Source of the DNA: Trachythela sp. YZ-2020 | Taxonomy: Eukaryota; Cnidaria; Anthozoa; Malacalcyonacea; Clavulariidae | Assembly (NCBI GenBank): GCA_016169945.1 | Contig: JADLSH010000355.1 | Location: 4,367,182 to 4,431,181, forward strand | Direction: 5' to 3' | Length of the DNA: 64,000 bases | Part shown: positions 58,926-64,000 of the stretch, one piece after another | Position numbering within the stretch: the stretch's first letter is position 1 | Layout: each line of letters begins with the position of its first letter | Notes under the pieces: model-generated | What the model saw: the letters and a program-made list of their open reading frames with translations, nothing else | Told to the model about the DNA's origin: nothing | Databases searched by the model: none | Program-made: the position numbers and the translations under genes

Positions 58926-59299
58926 TTGCTTAGGGGTTAACTTCCCGGAACTTCAAAACTCATGCAAGTTGAGTTTGGTTGGTTCTTTCCTGTGTTTCAA
59001 GGGTTTTTCTCCGGGTACTCCGGTTTTCCACCTTCACCAACAACTAACCCTATTAGTCGTTAGTTGTTGAGCAAGGTTCTGTCCACGGCGAGCAGCAGTG
59101 TCCAGCACTCATCAGTGCCACCCAGCACTCACGTCAACGTGGATTCTTTCGCGCGGTAGTAAAAAAGTATCAAATACTGTATATGATAAGGAGACCTCTA
59201 TGGTGGATTTTGTTTATGTAAACAATATTATTGATGATTATTTGGCGTAATTTCACAACAGAAGTGCGTGAAATATTGGCTACGAGTGACTTCGTAAGA

Positions 59300-59760
59300 A
59301 AGCAATGTCCATCCAAAGACAGATTGAATTATCTGAAGACCATTACAATTTGAAAAGTTGCCTGGGGAAGCATCTTTCCAGGCCAGCAGATATTATAAGA
59401 TTTTTTCAGGAAAAATATCTTCTTAATTCTTATATTCATTATAAGAAGATTTAAGGTAATATAAGTTAATGATGTCACGATATGATATGATGTCATTTTG
59501 GTGATTTCTATGATGTTTGTAGGAAGTGTCAGACAGTTGTCATGTAGATCTGTTGGTGAAAAACTAAAAAATAACATAAACAATGACTGATTTACACAAC
59601 AGACAATTATAATTTCTTGAATAGAGCTATAGAAAAATATAGTACTATAAGAAGATACAAGAAGAAATTTGGTCTCAAAAAAAATCTTCTTAAAATAATA
59701 TTAGAAGATATAAGAAGAAATAAAATAAGATTTGCCATCCTTGGTCACAAGCCTCTGGCT
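59300..59760. other. AT-rich interval with AAGAAGATA palindromes
   Basis: ATAAGAAGAT/ATCTTCTTA phrases recur in both orientations at 59390-59450 and 59640-59720. An open frame (59329-59583) lacks splice support. Confidence 0.4.
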
Positions 59761-59823
59761 CGGTTGAGTTGGGCAACCATACACCCTGCGTAATCAACAA
59801 TTTCATTGTCTTTGGCGACTCAC

Positions 59824-59902
59824 CTTGTTTGATTGCTCTTCACTTTGTTGATTCACCCAATTTCTTACAACAGCAAACGATCTTACGGTTGTCATACGTT
59901 TC
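59824..59902 (-). CDS. Candidate exon upstream of CENP-U
   Basis: Acceptor CATCTATTTTAG, donor AACAAG|GTGAGT, phases 2 to 0. It is open only in the frame MTTVRSFAVVRNWVNQQSEE, with an ATG at 59895. Its phase-0 end does not fit the phase-1 start of 57047-57220, so an extra exon would be needed or it belongs to another gene. Confidence 0.35.
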
Positions 59903-60049
59903 CTAAAATAGATGAATTTGTAAGCAACAAGATGCTCTTTACAGGAGCGTTTACTCGCTTGGTTATTAAAATAGAGGCATGAAGTGTATAGAAACACGGA
60001 AAATGTTTTCTATTTCTTAAATAATAATAATACGCGCGAAATACATGAC

Positions 60050-60285
60050 CCGTCACGCTTGGTCAATGGTCAAGTATTTATATCATATTTATACCAAAGG
60101 AAACAAATTTGTAAAATAAATAACGCCGTGTCAGATACGACAGAAATATTCTGTGGTGTTCCACAGGGCTCAAATTTCGGTCCACTATTATTTCTCCTAT
60201 ACATTAATGATCTTCCAAACTGTTTGCAGACAACTAAAGCCTCTATGTTTGCAGATGACACAAACCTATCCTGTGAAGGGTAATC
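60050..60285 (+). mobile_element. Non-LTR retrotransposon reverse-transcriptase fragment
   Basis: Encodes TTEIFCGVPQGSNFGPLLFL followed by LYINDLP and the catalytic FADDT. PQGS...GPLLF and xADD are RT motifs of LINE type (CR1/L2/RTE group not resolved). It is truncated on both sides; a matching C-terminal piece lies at 61085-61340 after two MITE insertions. Confidence 0.8.
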
Positions 60286-60299
60286 ATTGTAGTTTTTCA

Positions 60300-60432
60300 A
60301 ATATATGAGAAGATCGGATACTAATTAACAATTAGATTATGAGCTCAAGCTTTCTATGAGGTGATAGTTGATGAGGGCGAAGCCCGAATGAACTATCATC
60401 TCATAGAAATCGAGAGCGAATAATCTAATTGT
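60300..60432. mobile_element. Foldback element CAATTAGATTATGAGCTC
   Basis: CAATTAGATTAT, TTTCTATGAGGTGATAGTT and the inverse AACTATCATCTCATAGAAA, AATAATCTAATTG form a near-complete hairpin, inserted in the LINE relic. Confidence 0.65.
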
Positions 60433-60437
60433 TTTTT

Positions 60438-60932
60438 AGGGCCTGTTCATATGATCCCACTTGCCGAGACGTCTCGCCTAGCGGGACGAATATTTCTGTG
60501 TGTTCATATGGAGTTTTTCATCCCTCTTGCCGAGATGAAACTACAATGTTGTTCTATAATTAGCGTTGCAAAACATGTACATTTCATGCACGCAACACAA
60601 ATATTTTAACGATTTTGTTGTTGCTTTTTATTTTTTTGCAACATATTTCATGCTTGATTCTAAAACAAACATAAAACTACGTAAAAATCGTCAAATTATG
60701 TATTTAAGGTAACCTGAATAAATAATTTGATTGATTGATTGATTGATTCATATGGAATATTTTTCATCCCGCCTACCTATGATCTCGGCTCTCACAGGCG
60801 AGATCTCGCCAAGCGGGCCAGCCCGCTTTCTCATATGAACACGATTTAAATTTTTATAGTGAAAGTACTAGGAGGCGAGATCATAAGTAGGCGAGACGTC
60901 TCGGTATGCGGGATCATATGAACAGGCCCATA
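60438..60932. mobile_element. Foldback MITE GGGCCTGTTCATATGATCCC
   Basis: GGGCCTGTTCATATGATCCC...GAGACGTCTCGCC at the left is inverted at the right (GGCGAGACGTCTC...GGGATCATATGAACAGGCCC). Contains (TTGA)n at 60727-60750. Confidence 0.8.
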
Positions 60933-61084
60933 GTAGAAACCAGCAAGAAACAGTATTTCAAAGTGTTTTTTCATAATTTATTGAAATAAATTCGTTAAAA
61001 ATCGCGCCGAAGAGATGGCTGTCTCGCTACTCGCTATATATCGACAATTAGATAGCGAGTAGCGAAGCCAATCAAATTACAGCA

Positions 61085-61340
61085 TTTGCAATATTAAAAG
61101 GAATGGCCCCAACTTATTTAACAATGTTGTTCCGTAACTGCTGTAACATCAATTATCAATGACGTAGCAACAATTTGAAAATTAGCCGACCCAAACCTAA
61201 AACAGATTTCCTAAAAAAGTGTTTCTGTTACCGTGGAGCAGCTTCCTGGAATAAATTACCCTTTGACACCTTACGAGCGGTAAGTGAGTGTCAGTCGACT
61301 TCTTCCTTCCGTAGACTTGTAAATAATTCTCAAATATTGT
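61085..61340 (+). mobile_element. LINE 3' end (RT C-terminus), likely continuation of 60050-60285
   Basis: Reads GMAPTYLTMLFRNC and, in the same general direction, GAASWNKLPFDTLRAVSECQ followed by SSFRRL, matching the WNxLP...S...F signature of LINE C-termini. Interrupted by at least one stop or frame change. Confidence 0.65.
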
Positions 61341-61494
61341 AAATATGTAATAGTTTTTAAATTTTAGTAGACTAGTGATATTCTTTTGTAATTTTATTGG
61401 TGTGTACAGGGTTCACGCAAGTAAAAGGCCACCGTGTTTAAATAATAATATTTAGTAGAAATTTCCAGGTGACTATCGATTTTCCTGCATTCTG

Positions 61495-61770
61495 ATTGGT
61501 CCAAATTGAGCCTCTAAAAAGTGATAGTCACTGGTCAGTGACTATCACTATTTTTCAAAATGGCTTCTTCGAAGCTGCCGAATTTAAAACAAAAATTGTT
61601 TTTTGAGCCTGATTCGAAGTTTTAAATAAAAAAAAACTGCCGCTAAATTAAAGGAGGATATATTTTTGACATTTTTAAAGGTAAGCAATAACAAATACAC
61701 TATTTTTCTTCCACGAAAGGCAGCGTTTTCTCGCTGTTGAAAACTTTTTCCGTACGGCTCAACCACTCAA
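61495..61770. repeat. Dispersed repeat with ATGGCTTCTTCG start, copy 2
   Basis: Encodes MASSKLPNLKQKLFFEPDSK before a stop, then GGTAAGC and GGCAGCGTTTTCTCGCTGTTGAAA as at 31740-31960. It resembles a duplicated first exon with its donor. Confidence 0.5.
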
Positions 61771-61825
61771 GTGTATATTTCGAAAATTATTCGGGGGCAT
61801 AAAGTGGAAAACGCGGAGTCTGTCA

Positions 61826-62110
61826 AAAAAGTGCGTAATTTCAATTTTGCAAAGATATGATTTTTGTGTAACAGATCTTTTCAAAATTGAAATTACTGTT
61901 GCGAGATGCGAATTATGCGTGCGATTTAAATAAATTAATCAGCATACCCTGGTCTATTCTGTGCTTTTAAGACAAAACAAACGCCGATAATAAACACATT
62001 GAAATCTAATGGATGGATTAAAACAATTAGGCTTTTTCGACAAACTATTGTCTATAGACTTGTTTTGATCCATATCTTAGAAGAATATAAACCTAAATTT
62101 AGCAAAGGAC
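61826..62110 (+). repeat. Direct repeat, copy 1
   Basis: About 280 bp repeated at 63710-64000 with small indels (CAGATCTTT, GTTGCGAGATG, AATTAATCAGCATACCCTGG, TAATGGATGGATTAAAACAA). Confidence 0.8.
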
Positions 62111-62194
62111 AAAATTGTGTAGTTGTTATTGTTAATGTCTTCTATTTCCAAAACTGGCTTCTGACGGCAGTTTAGTGCATTGATACCTCTAACA

Positions 62195-62480
62195 CACTCC
62201 ACGTTTTCCACTTTATGCCCCCATAAAGAGGAAAAGACGGAGTCTACTTAAAAAAATGTTAAGCTTTGAGGAGGGCATTTTTGACAGACTCTGCGTTTTC
62301 CACTTTATCCCCCCATAAAGTGGAAAAGACGGAGTCTACTTAAAAAAATGTAAACTTTGAGGAGCACTTTTATGCCCTCATCAAGTGGAATAGAAATAGA
62401 AATGTATTGCCTATCGTACAGAAAAATATAGACTTTTTTATAGACTCCGTACTCAGCACTCCGTCTTTTCCACTATGCCC
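62195..62480. repeat. CACTTTATGCCCCCATAAAG tandem
   Basis: The palindromic CTTTATxCCCCCATAAAG unit followed by GACGGAGTCTACTTAAAAAAATG occurs twice (62206, 62302), with partial copies at 61795, 62365, 63590 and 63677. Confidence 0.65.
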
Positions 62481-62579
62481 GCTTGACGCCATCTAAGTGC
62501 AGGTGTATTTTGCGCAGCACGAACACACAGTCTGCACTACAGTTAGAAAGTTTCAAGCTCGAGACGAGCAGACTTCTTA

Positions 62580-63580
62580 AACCAAGGTAAGAAATATGAT
62601 TTTAATACAATTAATCATCTTTATGCGGCATAAAGAAAAAAATACCGGCTGCATGAGATTTCATTACATTCAATATACCGACTGATGGCGATGCCACAAT
62701 TCACAGTCAAAGCAAACACACTTAATGTCGGACCCCTTGGCCTTGCCTTGTTTACGTGTTGCTGGCACGAAAACTTGTTAACTGAAGCTCCCAAGACAGC
62801 TTCGTTATTATTAATACACATTGTTCAATCACAATGGCGAACATAATCTTTTGTATAATCTTTTGTAAAATATATCGATAACAATATAGATATAATAGTA
62901 GCAAAGCGATTGCACCGGGCATAGACAGGTATACTGTATTAATCTACACTAAATAGACCAAGTTACAGCATAACTACATATAAGATTTATTGAAGAGGCA
63001 GGAAAGACCAACTATAGAAAGCAAAAGAAGTCGTGGACGAAAGCGCCGTTACTTAAATATCCGCTTATTCAAATTTTTACGGTTTTGAAGTTTCGCTTTG
63101 GCAGGTATAACATCGGCCTTTACATCGAGTACTCTCCCTCCGGTCTAATTCTGCGATATCATGCTAAATCTCGTCCAAAATTATTTAATATGTTTCTCGT
63201 GGGCATATGGTTCTTGATACACAGGGCGCATTGACTGCCATGATATTACTGCTACACTATACATAAGGGGCGAGTTTAAATTGTGGTAGCGATGATTTAT
63301 GTAATAACTAATGTACTTGAATCTATATTATACAATACAATTCAAGATAAAATTCAATAAAATAGTCTGAAACTCATGTTTTCTGCTAAAATATTAAAGC
63401 ATTTTTCAACCTGTTGTCTGTACGATGAATTTACTAAGAATTTCAACCGCACCCTTTTTCTTAGAAAAGCCGCTAGTCCTAGAATCTATAAATACCCGAT
63501 GAATATGAATTTGTCTGCCTGCTCAAGCTTGCAAACGCTCGGTATAAACGAGCAAGCAATGGGTTTTCAAATCATGACCC
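62580..63580. other. No gene recognised
   Basis: Unremarkable AT-rich sequence. An open frame of 76 codons at 63376-63606 has no support. Confidence 0.35.
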
Positions 63581-63704
63581 GTCTTTTCCACTTTATGGAG
63601 GCATAAAGTGTAAAACATGAGTCCTCCTCATGCATAAGCTTAATGATTTGTTTTTAACTAAGGACTCATGCTTTCCACTTTATGGGGAGCATAAAGTAGA
63701 AAAC

Positions 63705-64000
63705 GTAATTTCAATTTTTTGCAAAGAATATGATTTTTGTGTGCTCAGATCTTTGCTTTCAAAGGTTGAAATTACACTGTTGCGAGATGTGAATTATGCA
63801 TAGCAAAAAGGGGATTTAAATAAATTAATCAGCATACCCTGGTCTATTCAGTTTTGTGCTTTAAGACAAAAACAAACGCCGATAATAAACTTATATTGGA
63901 GAAATCTAATGGATGGATTAAAACAATTAGGGCTTTTTCGACAAACTATTGTCTATAGACTTTGTTTTGATCCATATCTTAGAAAGAATATAAACCTAAA
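63705..64000 (+). repeat. Direct repeat, copy 2 (reaches window edge)
   Basis: Copy of 61826-62110, about 1.88 kb apart, truncated by the end of the window. Confidence 0.8.

Noticed and set aside
59329..59583. Open frame SPTDLHDNCLTLPTNIIEIT as a CENP-U exon
   Set aside because: A possible acceptor exists but no donor, and the region contains AAGAAGAT palindromes.
1..64000. CRISPR arrays, bacterial operons or defence systems
   Set aside because: Tandem repeats present have no spacer structure, and all supported genes have spliceosomal introns and animal domains.

Overview
The window is nuclear DNA from an animal, most likely a cnidarian and probably an anthozoan (coral or anemone relative). 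The support is AT-rich, intron-rich sequence with GT..AG exons of 45-430 bp, a galaxin-type di-cysteine module (a domain family best known from corals), LINE and tRNA-SINE relics, and many foldback MITEs. The species cannot be named from sequence alone. No bacterial operon, CRISPR array, rRNA or convincing functional tRNA was seen.

Four multi-exon genes could be rebuilt by hand from splice sites and matching intron phases. All lie on the minus strand. (1) 10653-18475: a complete 5-exon, 381-aa secreted protein, signal peptide + vWA domain with intact MIDAS + HYR-like module + C-terminal galaxin-like module, with a TATA box and a poly(A) signal. (2) about 24.7-32.5 kb (5' end unresolved, possibly to 37.9 kb): a GCM (glial cells missing) domain transcription factor with a long C-terminal region I do not recognise. 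(3) 45748-47067: a complete 4-exon, 156-aa signal-peptide/single-TM orphan whose promoter and first codons are duplicated about 1.8 kb downstream. (4) 48548 to at least 57220: a homologue of the inner-kinetochore protein CENP-U, with an acidic low-complexity N-terminal half and a C-terminal coiled coil.

Lesser gene traces are two inverted copies of a PI31/PSMF1-like first exon (6.06-6.19 and 7.28-7.44 kb), a possible 5' exon under a CCAAT cluster (2.9-3.1 kb), and a phase-consistent exon pair of unknown identity (43.0-43.6 kb).

The rest is repeat-rich. 0-10 kb holds a threefold repeat with TTAGGG-like tracts, foldback MITEs and LINE 3' ends. 19-25 kb holds a segmental tandem duplication interrupted by a heptamer satellite. 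33-45 kb is mostly MITEs and SINE-like elements, including one MITE nested in another with a 6-bp target duplication. 57.5-58.0 kb is a 19-bp minisatellite. 60-64 kb holds LINE pieces, two foldback elements and direct repeats. The four genes show no evident functional link; the clustering looks incidental.
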